A stretch of DNA of 64,000 nucleotides from Candidatus Babeliaceae bacterium. Lineage in GTDB: Bacteria; Babelota; Babeliae; Babelales; Babelaceae. Each line of letters begins with the position of its first letter. The first letter of the stretch is position 1. The position numbers and the translations under genes are program-made. Of the stretch, positions 9,260 to 19,003 are shown piece after piece. A model generated the notes under the pieces. It saw only the letters and a list, made by a program, of their open reading frames with translations, did no database searches and had not been told where the DNA came from. The stretch lies in NCBI GenBank assembly GCA_016933915.1, contig JAFFZZ010000114.1:34384-98383 (forward strand), read 5' to 3'.

Positions 9260-10546
9260 CTAATCAAACAATGGAAAATCAAAATCGTTCTTTGGGGAAT
9301 TAGAAAGAAGCTCTTCAAAATTTAAATCTAAAGGAACTTCTAAAACCGGTTCTTGAACCGGTTCTTGCTGGACAAGAATAGGCTCTTCTATTTTCCCGTC
9401 ACCATCACACTTCTTGCCATTATTGATGTGATAAAGAATATACGGAAGAACACCAACTGTTCTCGTAGAAAGAGTAAGAGAAAAGAACAAATCATGCGTA
9501 AAAGCAATAAGCTGATCCTCATTATCAGACCTGTTATGAACAAACCAATTAAAAAAATTATCAGTTTGTTGATCAGGGAAAATAATTTTTACCCACACCA
9601 TATTTCTTTGTATATCGTAAACACTCACATCTTTTTCGTTTGGCATTTGAATAAATGACCAGCGATTAGAAAAGATTGACGAACGATCTTTAGGAAAATC
9701 TTCTTCAGAAACCACCGTTTCTTTGTCTTTTTCAATGTCATACTGCACCATCTTCCCACTGGAGATCTTCACACAAAGTTTTAAACAATCATCAGGACAC
9801 AAGAAAAATGAAGTTATAATTGCTTTTGGATCTTCTAAAACCAAATCAAAACTAGACACAAAAATAACACCCCCTTCGGGAGTGAAACGCCAACAACCTA
9901 TTTTCTGGTTGTCGAATAACGCGGCGAAACCAACATTATTATAGGTAAGTTTCTTACATTTCTGGAGATCACTTGCAAATACTTTGAACTCTGAGGTGTA
10001 AATCAGGTAATCCCCCGTATCTAAATTTTCATCACCGAAAATTCTGCCAAGACTTTTTTTCAGTAAAAAATCAGACCTTCTATTCTTTTTTTTCTTTTCT
10101 CTGTCCACAAAAATATTAAGCAGCCCCTGTCGTAACTCTTGCTGCCCACCTGCATCTAGAATAAATTTTACTGCACGTAACAAATCACAGTTTTTTTTAA
10201 AACAATTGCCAGCATCCAGCCGACCTTCAAGAACAAGCGGGAAAAAAGTGGTAATAAGAGTATATACGGCATTGCAGCAATAAGATTTACCAGTTAATTT
10301 TCCCGTTTTTGGCCCAATCCACTCTTCAATCTCTGTTTTGTAATTGGAAAGAATACGCTCAATTTCTTCCCTTTTCTTCGTCTTCAAATCCCCTTCATAT
10401 TTTTTTCGTTTCGCCTGATGAAAATCAAGATCCAACTTCCAGCCATACCGCTGCCCTTTCCCCACCTTTTTATCCCCCATTGGCAATAAAGGAGACAATG
10501 ACAACAATGTACCAATTGTTAAACCACACAAAACAAATTTTCTCAT
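9260..10546 (-). CDS. Secreted protein of unknown function, possibly propeller-like
   Basis: 428 aa. The chosen ATG overlaps the stop of the upstream membrane-protein gene as ATGA and is followed by a clear signal peptide (MRKFVLCGLTIGTLLSLSPLLP). Residues about 200-380 show recurring beta-rich units with phrases such as KMVQYDIEKDKETVV and DVSVYDIQRNMVWVK, reminiscent of degenerate WD40-like blades; this is only an impression. The C-terminus has a QEPV tandem repeat and an acidic hydrophobic tail. It is the last gene of a coupled three-gene unit with two membrane proteins. Function unknown. Confidence 0.75.
   Translation of the reverse strand: MRKFVLCGLTIGTLLSLSPLLPMGDKKVGKGQRYGWKLDLDFHQAKRKKYEGDLKTKKREEIERILSNYKTEIEEWIGPKTGKLTGKSYCCNAVYTLITTFFPLVLEGRLDAGNCFKKNCDLLRAVKFILDAGGQQELRQGLLNIFVDREKKKKNRRSDFLLKKSLGRIFGDENLDTGDYLIYTSEFKVFASDLQKCKKLTYNNVGFAALFDNQKIGCWRFTPEGGVIFVSSFDLVLEDPKAIITSFFLCPDDCLKLCVKISSGKMVQYDIEKDKETVVSEEDFPKDRSSIFSNRWSFIQMPNEKDVSVYDIQRNMVWVKIIFPDQQTDNFFNWFVHNRSDNEDQLIAFTHDLFFSLTLSTRTVGVLPYILYHINNGKKCDGDGKIEEPILVQQEPVQEPVLEVPLDLNFEELLSNSPKNDFDFPLFD
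9344..9367. repeat. 12-bp perfect tandem duplication inside a coding region
   Basis: AACCGGTTCTTG occurs twice head to tail. On the coding (minus) strand it encodes a duplicated QEPV unit near the C-terminus of the secreted protein. The duplication keeps the frame. Confidence 0.9.
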
Positions 10547-11298
10547 CTTATCTCTTCTACTTGAATACTCGATTGAGCCTTGTGCCAGAGTGAAGCCATA
10601 ATTACAAACACTACAGAGCTTACCAGCACGATAAGAGAAGACAAGGTAGGATGTAAAACCTTTGAGAGAATACTCCATATAAAAAATACGAGAACAAGAA
10701 ATAATGGAAATTTCACTAATGTACCAAAAAAACTTCTCACCTCATCAATTAATCGTTTCGGGGCATTCCAAAGAGTAACTTCACTGGACGCAATTAACGG
10801 AAACAGAAAGTATGTTCCCATGTAAATAACCAGTAAAAACAACACAAATACCCCGGCTATGCTTGCGCGGATTGCTATAAAGAGCGCTGGTACATCAGCC
10901 AAACTTGAAAAACCTATATACCGACCAGGCGCAAGACCATAGAACTGTTTAAAAACACAAAATATTGTCCACCATGTCAGTAACTGATACACAACAAGCC
11001 ACCATGCTGACAACATCTTCGCCCAGGCATCACGCAAAAGATCGGCAATCGGTTGTCGTGTTGAATCGGTATGCCGAAAGACAGTTAGCGAGACGAGGAT
11101 AAAGAGGAATGTGGTTAACAATACATTCCACAGAACAGCTATACTCCAAACAAACCTATCACTCGTTAGCAACTCTAACTGCATAATCCCCGAATATTCA
11201 AGGAAAACAAAAGAGGAAATTACCCAAAAAAGAGGCGTCGTAAGAAATAAGAGAATACTGCGAAATAGAAAGGAGAAGCCAGGAATACGCATACTCAC
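10543..11298 (-). CDS. Multi-pass membrane protein of unknown function
   Basis: 251 aa with about six hydrophobic segments. It is a diverged paralogue of the next gene upstream: both carry a loop of similar length followed by an AWWL-centred helix (SAWWLVVYQLLTWW here, SAWWLIAWITLLRW there). The start overlaps the stop of the upstream gene (ATGA at 11295-11298) and its own stop overlaps the start of the secreted-protein gene (10543-10546). All three are therefore probably made together. No recognised domain. Confidence 0.8.
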   Translation of the reverse strand: MSMRIPGFSFLFRSILLFLTTPLFWVISSFVFLEYSGIMQLELLTSDRFVWSIAVLWNVLLTTFLFILVSLTVFRHTDSTRQPIADLLRDAWAKMLSAWWLVVYQLLTWWTIFCVFKQFYGLAPGRYIGFSSLADVPALFIAIRASIAGVFVLFLLVIYMGTYFLFPLIASSEVTLWNAPKRLIDEVRSFFGTLVKFPLFLVLVFFIWSILSKVLHPTLSSLIVLVSSVVFVIMASLWHKAQSSIQVEEIR

Positions 11299-12056
11299 CC
11301 TTTTTGCTGAGACTTTTGAGACTCATAAAACATAACACGTCCAACAGAAACAACCAAAGCTGCAAATGCTGTAGAAAGCGATTTCATAAGCATTTTGGAA
11401 ACAATCGGCTCTTGAGACAGCCCAAATAATGGCGAAGTTAGCGAACGAATGCTTGAGCAGAGATAGCCAATCAAACAAAAAACAATGGCCCATGGTCCTG
11501 CGACAAGAATAAAAAAAGCCATCAGGCTCGCCCAGCACTTTTTCAGCTCAATGAATGCATAACCATATAAACTAAGAATATTATCTTCTCCAAGAACCAA
11601 TGGCGGCATAATGAAAAAATTAAGTACATGTTGTAATCCAAAAAGTACACACAATATGCTAAACAACGTAAGATCAATTGGCTCATTATAACAACAAGGA
11701 GTTTTCAGCAAGGGAATCAATGCCCACCTCAATAATGTTATCCACGCAATGAGCCACCATGCAGAAGCAGTTCGAACAAGTGAATGCCAAAAAAAGGAGT
11801 GTACAAATCGTTGCTCACCACGAATATCAGCAATGATGACTGTGGTCACGAGAAGATACCACCATATATCAAAAAATGACTGAACGAGTACAAGCAGATA
11901 TTCACTTCCCCAAAAAGTAGGAGCTACTAATTCGTCCCAAAGACCAAAAAACGCTCCTCCCAACGCTCCAACTGCTAATAAACCCCATAGGAAAGGACGT
12001 GAAAAAACAAACCAGACGCTTTTGAGCACTAAATCTAAAGCATTAAAAGCAATCAT
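11295..12056 (-). CDS. Multi-pass membrane protein of unknown function
   Basis: 253 aa from the ATG at 12056, which has GAAGGAG upstream; an earlier in-frame ATG at 12119 lacks one. Several hydrophobic helices; paralogous in layout to the gene it overlaps downstream. First gene of a three-gene coupled unit on the minus strand. It could be a component of an uncharacterised membrane complex, since tandem paralogous membrane proteins often form heteromers. This is inference. Confidence 0.8.
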   Translation of the reverse strand: MIAFNALDLVLKSVWFVFSRPFLWGLLAVGALGGAFFGLWDELVAPTFWGSEYLLVLVQSFFDIWWYLLVTTVIIADIRGEQRFVHSFFWHSLVRTASAWWLIAWITLLRWALIPLLKTPCCYNEPIDLTLFSILCVLFGLQHVLNFFIMPPLVLGEDNILSLYGYAFIELKKCWASLMAFFILVAGPWAIVFCLIGYLCSSIRSLTSPLFGLSQEPIVSKMLMKSLSTAFAALVVSVGRVMFYESQKSQQKG

Positions 12057-12322
12057 TATAAACTCTCCTTCGACCATCAATTGAAAATAGTCGTACCATG
12101 ATCTGGGGCAACAATGCAACGATCATCTTCTTGTGTTTACAATATCAAATCTTTTGCATTTTAACCGTTTCTATTTCACCATCATTTCCTAATGAAAATC
12201 CATACGGAAAAATTAAGAATACGAACCTCTTTTCAAAAAAACTAAAGTCTACATCTCGTAAATCACAAAAAAATAACTGTTTTAATATTTTTAGCAAGTA
12301 GAAAAACAACTGATCTTGGAGT

Positions 12323-13618
12323 ATGATGCAACAGAGAATATTTACACCCGCTAAGATCGCAGGTTCGCTAATGTGGTTTTTACCTCTTTTTCTAATCGTC
12401 GGGCTTTGTGCAACAGAACAGCTCTCTGCAACTCCCGCCCAAGGGCACTGGTCAGTTGTTCTCAAGCCGGTAGTTGATGTCTTCTATCGCCCACTTGATC
12501 CTGTATGGCTTGAGCATCAGATCCCACTTTCATGCCTCAACTCATTCGACTGTCCTCGCTCAACGCAACTTTTATATAACCAAGTCGTATTCGTCGAATA
12601 TGAAATCAATGATCCTGAAACAGACCAACCCTGGTGCTGGATTGCCATGCCAGACCGATTTACGACTATTGACGAAAAAAGTGCTTACTACAATTGGAGT
12701 GATCAATCCTGGAATATCTATTTTAATCATCGTTGGGCGCGATCGGAGGATCTCACACCTGTTTCTGAAATCTCAGAAAACGGCGTTATACCGGCGCCAC
12801 TTTCTTTTGCAGATAAAGCCAGCTTTGAAAACCCAAATGTAATCACACTCGTCTATCCTTGGTCTTGCCACTATCTCGGACTTACCTTTTCAGCTGGAAC
12901 ACGATTTGTACGCGCTCCGTTGCATGATACCTATCATTCATATGCAGTTCTCACGCCAGAGAGTGCAACTATATTAATGGTCCCCCGTTCCATTGCTCAT
13001 GTCCCAGCACTTTTTTCCCGGCAAGAGCGCATTGAACTATTTACTCAACTACTCCGTTCATGGGCACACCTTCCTGAAGGTTCAATTCCTTTCGTCTGGG
13101 GCGGCCGTAGCTTCATTGGAGCAGTCATTAATCAAGATATTTGGCTTGAAAAAATTCGCGGTGAAATAAAAGGCGAAATTAAGAACATCGGATGCTGGCA
13201 CCATAGTGATGAATCGTGGGATGTTCATACCGGTATCGATGCTCATGGTATCTCACTTCTCGCACAAATATGCGGTATCCCCGTGTGTGCCTGTTGCAGC
13301 GAAGGAATCCCAAACAACCTCCGCCCACTTATCCCTGGAGAATTGATAGAAAACGGAGATTATATTCGCATCATTGGCGGTGGACTTTTTGCGGTAACTG
13401 ATGTTACCAACGGCATGGTTGTTGGAGCTTGCGGGTATCAACCGGGATACGGTACATTCTTTGAATTCCAGATATCCGAACGTTTTGTAGACGCTTACTC
13501 AATGGATGACCTCCTAGCACTTCACGTAGATCAACTGCCCGTCACCTTAAAAACAAAAGATGGTAGATTCAAAGAGTTTGAACGGCTCATTATCTACAAA
13601 ATTTCATCAGCCTGGTAG
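12323..13618 (+). CDS. NlpC/P60-like cell-wall protein lacking the catalytic cysteine
   Basis: 431 aa with a signal or anchor helix (about residues 14-31). The N-terminal half resembles the SH3-like domains that precede NlpC/P60 peptidases (DVFYRPLD, WARSEDLTPV). The C-terminal half has the family's FVWGG motif (257-261), but the expected D-C-S-G is GIDAHG (304-309): the nucleophile position is Ala307. No catalytic histidine is evident in the following GDYIRIIGGGLFAV segment. NlpC/P60 enzymes cleave D-Glu/diaminopimelate bonds in peptidoglycan; this copy is predicted inactive and may bind wall fragments instead. TTGGAG precedes two adjacent ATGs. polA starts 5 bp after its stop. Confidence 0.7.
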   Translation: MMQQRIFTPAKIAGSLMWFLPLFLIVGLCATEQLSATPAQGHWSVVLKPVVDVFYRPLDPVWLEHQIPLSCLNSFDCPRSTQLLYNQVVFVEYEINDPETDQPWCWIAMPDRFTTIDEKSAYYNWSDQSWNIYFNHRWARSEDLTPVSEISENGVIPAPLSFADKASFENPNVITLVYPWSCHYLGLTFSAGTRFVRAPLHDTYHSYAVLTPESATILMVPRSIAHVPALFSRQERIELFTQLLRSWAHLPEGSIPFVWGGRSFIGAVINQDIWLEKIRGEIKGEIKNIGCWHHSDESWDVHTGIDAHGISLLAQICGIPVCACCSEGIPNNLRPLIPGELIENGDYIRIIGGGLFAVTDVTNGMVVGACGYQPGYGTFFEFQISERFVDAYSMDDLLALHVDQLPVTLKTKDGRFKEFERLIIYKISSAW

Positions 13619-13623
13619 TAGCC

Positions 13624-16332
13624 ATGACAAAAAAGGTCGATCTCTTTCTGATAGACGCCTCTTCCTTTTTGTACCGTGCGTATCATGCTCTGCGACCACT
13701 GCAAACGCCAGATGGCATTCCAGTGCAAGCAGTATACGGTTTCTGTCGCATGCTTTTAAAACTTATCAAACGGTTCAAACCCGATGAACTTATCATTGTA
13801 TGGGACAGTCCCGGCAAAACAATACGTCACAAACTATATAAACCTTACAAAGAAACCCGCCAAGCCCCACCAAGTGATCTTTTCGAACAGAAAAAGCTTA
13901 TCCTTGAATTTGTTGATATTGCTGGGCTCGCGCAACTCGCCGAACCCGGTATTGAGGCTGATGACCTGATAGCCTCGGTTGCACAGTTTGGCAAAAAGAC
14001 CAACCGACGCACCATCATCGTCTCTTCCGATAAAGATCTTGCGCAGCTGGTTAACGAAAGTGTGGTGCTTTTTGATCCCTTCAAAGATAATTTCGTTGAT
14101 CAACATACCTTAGAACAAAAATATGGTTTTCCACTCGAACGGCTCAGCCTCTATTACGCGCTCGTCGGCGACGCTTCAGATAATATCCCGGGAGTCAAAG
14201 GTATTGGGGCAAAAACTGCACAAAAACTTGCAGCTCAATTTTCATCATTGCAAGATCTTTACGATAACCTTGATAAAATTGAAAGCAACCGTACACGCAC
14301 ATTGCTTGTAGAAGGACAAGATTTAGCATTTCTGAGCGAAGAACTTTTTAAACTGAGACCTGAAGAATACTTTTTTAAACACAAAGATGCAACCATCCCT
14401 GAAGATCTTCTTGAACAAGTACGTCCGTTTTTTGAACAACTCCATTTTTCTTCATTTCTCAAAGAGATACCGGCACCAAAAGCTGCTCAACTCACCGAGA
14501 CATTTGCCAAAGAATATGGATACACGTTTGAAACGGTCTCAACCATCGAAGAACTTGGAAAGCTCTGCAAAACTATCGAACGTAAAAAACATTTCGCTCT
14601 CGATACAGAAACAGACGGCAAACCGCCACTTCTCGCTTCGCTCATCGGACTCTCCATATGCTGCTCAGAAGGATCATCATTTTATATTCCGGTAAATCAC
14701 AAAACTGATGGGCCCCAATTGGCACAGGGGATTGCTCTTTCACATCTAAGCCCACTTCTTGAAAATAAAGATATCACTAAAGTGATGCACAATGCCAAGT
14801 TTGATCTCCATATTATGGAGAATGTTGGAGTTCGAGTGGAAGGACTTGTATTTGATACAATGGTAGCCGCAGGTCTCTTGCGCAGCGAGGAAGCAGACCG
14901 AATCGGCCTCAAATTTCTCTCGGAAAAGTTTCTTAAACAGGTTATGCCCAACTACAAAGATGTTATTTCGGCACAGAATGCAAAAAACTTCGCCTATGTC
15001 CCCCTCGCCCCGGCAACAGATTATGCGGCGGCGGATGCACACCAAACACTCAGTCTCGAAAAAATAATAAGAAAAGAACTTGAGCGCGAAGATGTGCTTA
15101 AAGTATACGAACATATTGAGCATCCGCTTATTCCGATCCTCACTGCAATGGAACAAGAAGGAATCGGCATTGATGTTACAGTGCTCGACAAACTTGAACA
15201 TAAAGTTGACCGTGAACTCGAACATATAACAAAAAAAATAGAAGATACCGCACAGCTAAAAGAGGGAGAAGATATCAATCTCAACTCACCAGCTCAAGTT
15301 GCAGGCCTTCTCTTTGAAAAGCTTGGACTCACACCTGTTCGCAAAACCACCGGAAAAACAGGTTATTCAACAAGCGCTGAAGTGCTTGCAGAACTCGCAA
15401 AACAACACCCCGTTCCAAAACTCATTGTCCATTATCGAGAGCTATTTAAACTCAAAAGCACTTACCTAGAAGCATTACGCTCTGAAATCAACCCAAATAC
15501 TGGGCGCATTCACACCACCTTTAAACAAACAACCGTTGCCACCGGACGTCTTGCAAGCGCCAATCCAAACATGCAAAACATACCCGCTGACAACTCTTCC
15601 TATCCAATACGAGAAGCATTTATCCCACCAGAAGGTCATCTCTTTATTTCAGCTGATTATTCGCAAATCGAGCTCCGCGTTCTTGCATATCTCTCACAAG
15701 ATGAAAACCTTAAAAAAGCGTTCGAACGGGGAGAAGATATTCACGCACGAACCGCAGCTGGGCTCTTTGATGTCCCGCTTAAAGATGTTACTTCAACACA
15801 GCGACAACTTGCCAAGCGTATCAATTTCAGCATCCTCTATGGACTCACACCTTATGGGCTGTCAAAAGATCTCGATATCTCAATGAGCGACGCTAAAACG
15901 TATATTGATCGATATATGGATCATTATCCTGGCGTCAGTGCATGGATGGATGAAGTTGTTGAAGAAACTAAAAAGCATGGCTATGTTACCACGCTCTGGG
16001 GCCGTAAACGAGCAATCCCTGGCATTTACGAAAAAAACAAAAACCTTTATAACCTTGCCCGCCGCGTCGCTATTAATACGAAAGCCCAAGGAACCAGCGC
16101 CGACCTCATGAAACTCGGAATGATCGCCCTCCATAAAAAACTAGAACGAAAGTTTCCAGAAGCAAAAATGGTGCTGCAGATACATGATGAGCTACTCATA
16201 ACAGCCCCAAAAAACGAAGCGCAGAAGGTTGCTGAACTCTCAAAAGAGGTTCTCGAAGAAATTGTAAAATGGAACGTTCCCCTTGTTATTCAAATTCGTC
16301 TCGGTACCAATTGGCATGAAGCTAGTAAATAA
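13624..16332 (+). CDS. polA: DNA polymerase I
   Basis: 902 aa, full three-domain enzyme. The N-terminal 5'-3' exonuclease carries FLIDASSFLYRAYHA and IEADDLIASVA. The 3'-5' exonuclease appears functional, with ALDTETDG (Asp/Glu pair), HNAKFDLHIM and YAAADAHQTL. The polymerase has motif A SADYSQIELRVLAYL, the O-helix RQLAKRINFSILYG and motif C QIHDELL. It performs repair synthesis and Okazaki-fragment maturation. Only 5 bp separate it from the upstream gene and no clear SD is seen, so translation may be coupled. Its 3' end overlaps the convergent pseudouridine synthase gene by 11 bp. Confidence 0.98.
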   Translation: MTKKVDLFLIDASSFLYRAYHALRPLQTPDGIPVQAVYGFCRMLLKLIKRFKPDELIIVWDSPGKTIRHKLYKPYKETRQAPPSDLFEQKKLILEFVDIAGLAQLAEPGIEADDLIASVAQFGKKTNRRTIIVSSDKDLAQLVNESVVLFDPFKDNFVDQHTLEQKYGFPLERLSLYYALVGDASDNIPGVKGIGAKTAQKLAAQFSSLQDLYDNLDKIESNRTRTLLVEGQDLAFLSEELFKLRPEEYFFKHKDATIPEDLLEQVRPFFEQLHFSSFLKEIPAPKAAQLTETFAKEYGYTFETVSTIEELGKLCKTIERKKHFALDTETDGKPPLLASLIGLSICCSEGSSFYIPVNHKTDGPQLAQGIALSHLSPLLENKDITKVMHNAKFDLHIMENVGVRVEGLVFDTMVAAGLLRSEEADRIGLKFLSEKFLKQVMPNYKDVISAQNAKNFAYVPLAPATDYAAADAHQTLSLEKIIRKELEREDVLKVYEHIEHPLIPILTAMEQEGIGIDVTVLDKLEHKVDRELEHITKKIEDTAQLKEGEDINLNSPAQVAGLLFEKLGLTPVRKTTGKTGYSTSAEVLAELAKQHPVPKLIVHYRELFKLKSTYLEALRSEINPNTGRIHTTFKQTTVATGRLASANPNMQNIPADNSSYPIREAFIPPEGHLFISADYSQIELRVLAYLSQDENLKKAFERGEDIHARTAAGLFDVPLKDVTSTQRQLAKRINFSILYGLTPYGLSKDLDISMSDAKTYIDRYMDHYPGVSAWMDEVVEETKKHGYVTTLWGRKRAIPGIYEKNKNLYNLARRVAINTKAQGTSADLMKLGMIALHKKLERKFPEAKMVLQIHDELLITAPKNEAQKVAELSKEVLEEIVKWNVPLVIQIRLGTNWHEASK

Positions 16333-17251
16333 GACCTTGTTTTATCACTAACTCTGCCAACTTTTTAAAATCATCCGGAATAGGCGATTCGAACTGATAC
16401 TCGTCCCCATCAAAAACAAACTGTAATCGTGCTGCATGAAGCCCAAAACGTTGTGCACCTGGTAAAGGATTCCCGTAAATCGAGTCACCTAAAATAGGAA
16501 ACCCCGCCTGAGCGCAATGAAGTCTTATTTGATGTGTACGCCCTGTTCGAGGAAACGCTCTTATAAGAGCATAACCGTCAAAACGCCTTATCGTCTCCAA
16601 ATCCGTCTGAGCATGGCTTCCAACAATTTCGCTACATACCATACGAGTTGGATGAAACGGATCACGCGTAATATTATATGAAATTGTTTCAGCATCGGGA
16701 GGATCCCCAACCACCAGAGCAAGATATGTCTTCTTAACCCCCCGGCCCTCAAAAAGCTTTCGCAACTCATCATAACCATGCTTAGTACGCGCAATCAGCA
16801 GTAGACCTGAAGTAAGCTTGTCAAGACGATGCACAATTCCCGGGCGAGAAAACTCCCCAACATCTTTTGTCTCAGGAAAAACAATCCGAAGCATATCGGT
16901 AAGTGCAAGCTCGACAGAGTCCTCAGATGTTGGATGAACCAAAAGCCCTGCCGGTTTATCAATCACTAGAAAATGCTTTCCCTCAAACACTAGATTCTTT
17001 TCAAAAAAATCCTGGCTCATTTTCGCATCAACAGGGCGATCAAAGCGCGTCTCGATCACCAGTAAAACCTGATCACCTGTATGAACTAAAGTCCCCCCTT
17101 TGGTCACCACATGCTCATTAAGCTTCACCCTGCCGCGTAGAATATGCTTTTGCAAAGAAGAGCGCGATTCCACGACAAGAACATCCACTAAAAACTGATC
17201 CAGTCGCTTACGATCATGTTCCGGGGTAACGGTAAAAAAATATTGCTTCAT
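16322..17251 (-). CDS. rluD: RluD-family 23S rRNA pseudouridine synthase
   Basis: 309 aa. An N-terminal S4 RNA-binding domain (DRKRLDQFLVDVL to about residue 75) is followed by the RluA/RluD catalytic domain with GIVHRLDKLTSGLLLIA, containing the catalytic aspartate, and the TGRTHQIRLH motif. It isomerises uridines in large-subunit rRNA. The S4 domain favours RluD or RluC over RluA; RluD is the better fit, but the exact target cannot be fixed. ACGAGGAAA precedes the ATG. Confidence 0.92.
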   Translation of the reverse strand: MKQYFFTVTPEHDRKRLDQFLVDVLVVESRSSLQKHILRGRVKLNEHVVTKGGTLVHTGDQVLLVIETRFDRPVDAKMSQDFFEKNLVFEGKHFLVIDKPAGLLVHPTSEDSVELALTDMLRIVFPETKDVGEFSRPGIVHRLDKLTSGLLLIARTKHGYDELRKLFEGRGVKKTYLALVVGDPPDAETISYNITRDPFHPTRMVCSEIVGSHAQTDLETIRRFDGYALIRAFPRTGRTHQIRLHCAQAGFPILGDSIYGNPLPGAQRFGLHAARLQFVFDGDEYQFESPIPDDFKKLAELVIKQGLIY

Positions 17252-17347
17252 TTTCCTCGTAATTCGTATTATGTATTTTCCTTTTTCAGGTTAAAATGAA
17301 TATGACGAAAGTCAAACAGGTCTGAAGGAACAGTCTAGGGAGCTGGC

Positions 17348-18703
17348 ATGGAACCACAAGAATTATATAACAAAATACTCCTTCACTTCGACGCTGTCGT
17401 GCATCGAAGTGATGTCATGGGTCGCGAACTTCGAGCACTTCTTGAAGAATTACACTCGGCAGATATCGCCTCATTTTTCTTACTTCTCGATGACGAAGAG
17501 TCAAAAGCACTTTTTTTATCTTTCTCGCGAGAACTGCAGGTAGAAATCTTCAAAGAGTTCTCGGCTCCACGACAGGTTATATTCCTCTCCTATCTAGATG
17601 AACCCCGGCTACGATCACTGCTTATGGAGCTTGAAATTGATGAGCTCATGGCGTTTTTTGACGAGCTTTCCGACGATGAACTAGAACGATACCTCAAACT
17701 TCTTCAAAAGAAGGACCGGGAACAGGTTTTATCACTCCTCCAACTTGAGCCTCATTCTGCAGGGCGATATATGGAGGTTAATGTTCTCGCCCTCATAGCC
17801 GATTTTACTGTAGAAAAAAGCATCCAGATTCTTCGTCGGATCCAACCAGACCAAGAACTACACCACTGGATTTTTGTCACCACCCGCGATGGACAACTCG
17901 TAGGACATATTCTCTTAGAAGACCTGGTTCTTAAATACGCAGATACGCGCCTCTCATCGATAGTCAGAGAAAATGAATTTGAAATCCTTGTTGATGAAGA
18001 TCGTGAAGAGGTAGCACAAAAAATGCGTCACTACAATATTACTACTGCACCCGTTGTCGATCATAAAGGAACATTTTTAGGGATTATCTCTGCAGACAAG
18101 CTTGTCGATATCATTGAAGAAGAGAGTAGCGAAGATATTTACCGTATGGCTACAATGAGTCCTATCAAAGAGTCATACTTTGATATCCCATTCTCTCGGC
18201 TCCTTTACCAACGCGGGGTAATTCTCGTCGTCCTTCTTTTTGCACAGTCCTTCTCATCGACGATTATTGCAGCTTATGAAGTTGTCCTCGGCAGCTTCCT
18301 CATCAGATTCGTCACTATGCTTGCCAGTACCGGAGGAAACACCAGCAGTCAGACCTCCGCTCTCGCCATTCAAGGCCTAGCCACTGGTGACATTAATGAT
18401 CAGACGCTTTTCCGATTTGTTCGCCGCGAATTACTCATGGCAAGCGTTATTGGCCTCATTCTCGGGGCTCTCGCGTTTGCACGCATTTATCTCTGGCACG
18501 AAAACTTCTGGGGCTCCCTTACCGTTAGCATTTCCCTTACGGCTATTGTCGTTATTTCGGTTACTCTTGGCAGCTGTATTCCGCTCGTCCTAAAAAAGCT
18601 GCGCCTAGACCCAGCACACTCGGCAGGACCACTCCTCACCACGCTTATGGATATCATTGGTATTTTCATCTACTGCGTAATTAGCAGCAGAATCATGCGG
18701 TAA
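17348..18703 (+). CDS. mgtE: MgtE magnesium transporter
   Basis: 451 aa in the standard order: N-terminal helical superhelix rich in acidic and Leu residues (to about 130), a CBS pair (about 135-260, ending DIIEEESSEDIYRMA), then five membrane helices with LASTGGNTSSQTSALAIQGLATG in the pore region and a PAHSAGPLLTTLMDIIG end. The cytoplasmic N and CBS domains sense Mg2+ and gate the channel. GGGAG precedes the ATG. No partner genes are evident. Confidence 0.96.
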   Translation: MEPQELYNKILLHFDAVVHRSDVMGRELRALLEELHSADIASFFLLLDDEESKALFLSFSRELQVEIFKEFSAPRQVIFLSYLDEPRLRSLLMELEIDELMAFFDELSDDELERYLKLLQKKDREQVLSLLQLEPHSAGRYMEVNVLALIADFTVEKSIQILRRIQPDQELHHWIFVTTRDGQLVGHILLEDLVLKYADTRLSSIVRENEFEILVDEDREEVAQKMRHYNITTAPVVDHKGTFLGIISADKLVDIIEEESSEDIYRMATMSPIKESYFDIPFSRLLYQRGVILVVLLFAQSFSSTIIAAYEVVLGSFLIRFVTMLASTGGNTSSQTSALAIQGLATGDINDQTLFRFVRRELLMASVIGLILGALAFARIYLWHENFWGSLTVSISLTAIVVISVTLGSCIPLVLKKLRLDPAHSAGPLLTTLMDIIGIFIYCVISSRIMR

Positions 18704-18738
18704 AAAACACTAAATATAAAGAGATATTCAGAAAAGAA

Positions 18739-18814
18739 TGGTGGAGCTGACCGGATTCGAACCGGTGGCCTCATGAATGCGACCCATGCGCTCTACCAAC
18801 TGAGCTACAGCCCC
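18739..18814 (-). tRNA. tRNA-Ala (anticodon CGC)
   Basis: 76 nt cloverleaf read on the minus strand: acceptor GGGGCTG/CAGCTCC with the G3-U70 wobble diagnostic of alanine tRNAs, D arm GCTC/GAGC, anticodon stem CATGG/TCATG around loop GTCGCAT (anticodon CGC, reading GCG), T arm ACCGG/CCGGT with TTCGAAT, A73 and an encoded CCA end. Sits alone between mgtE and a secreted-protein gene. Confidence 0.95.
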
Positions 18815-19003
18815 AATAAAGATACCTTTAGAATAACAAATGTAAGATAAAAAACAAGGAAGCCATGTCCACTAGCTTCTAACCTAACCGTTAAAAAACG
18901 ATCCAATTCCAATAAGACATTCGATGTGATAAAATAAAAAAAATATTAATCGAGATTTGAATTGTAACAAAATACTATCCCGTGAAAGTGGAGGAAAATC
19001 TTC

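Noticed and set aside
12098..12301. 67-aa plus-strand frame between the divergent membrane-protein and NlpC/P60-like genes
   Set aside because: Low-complexity Lys/Asn-rich sequence, no SD, and it overlaps the 5' region of the opposing gene.
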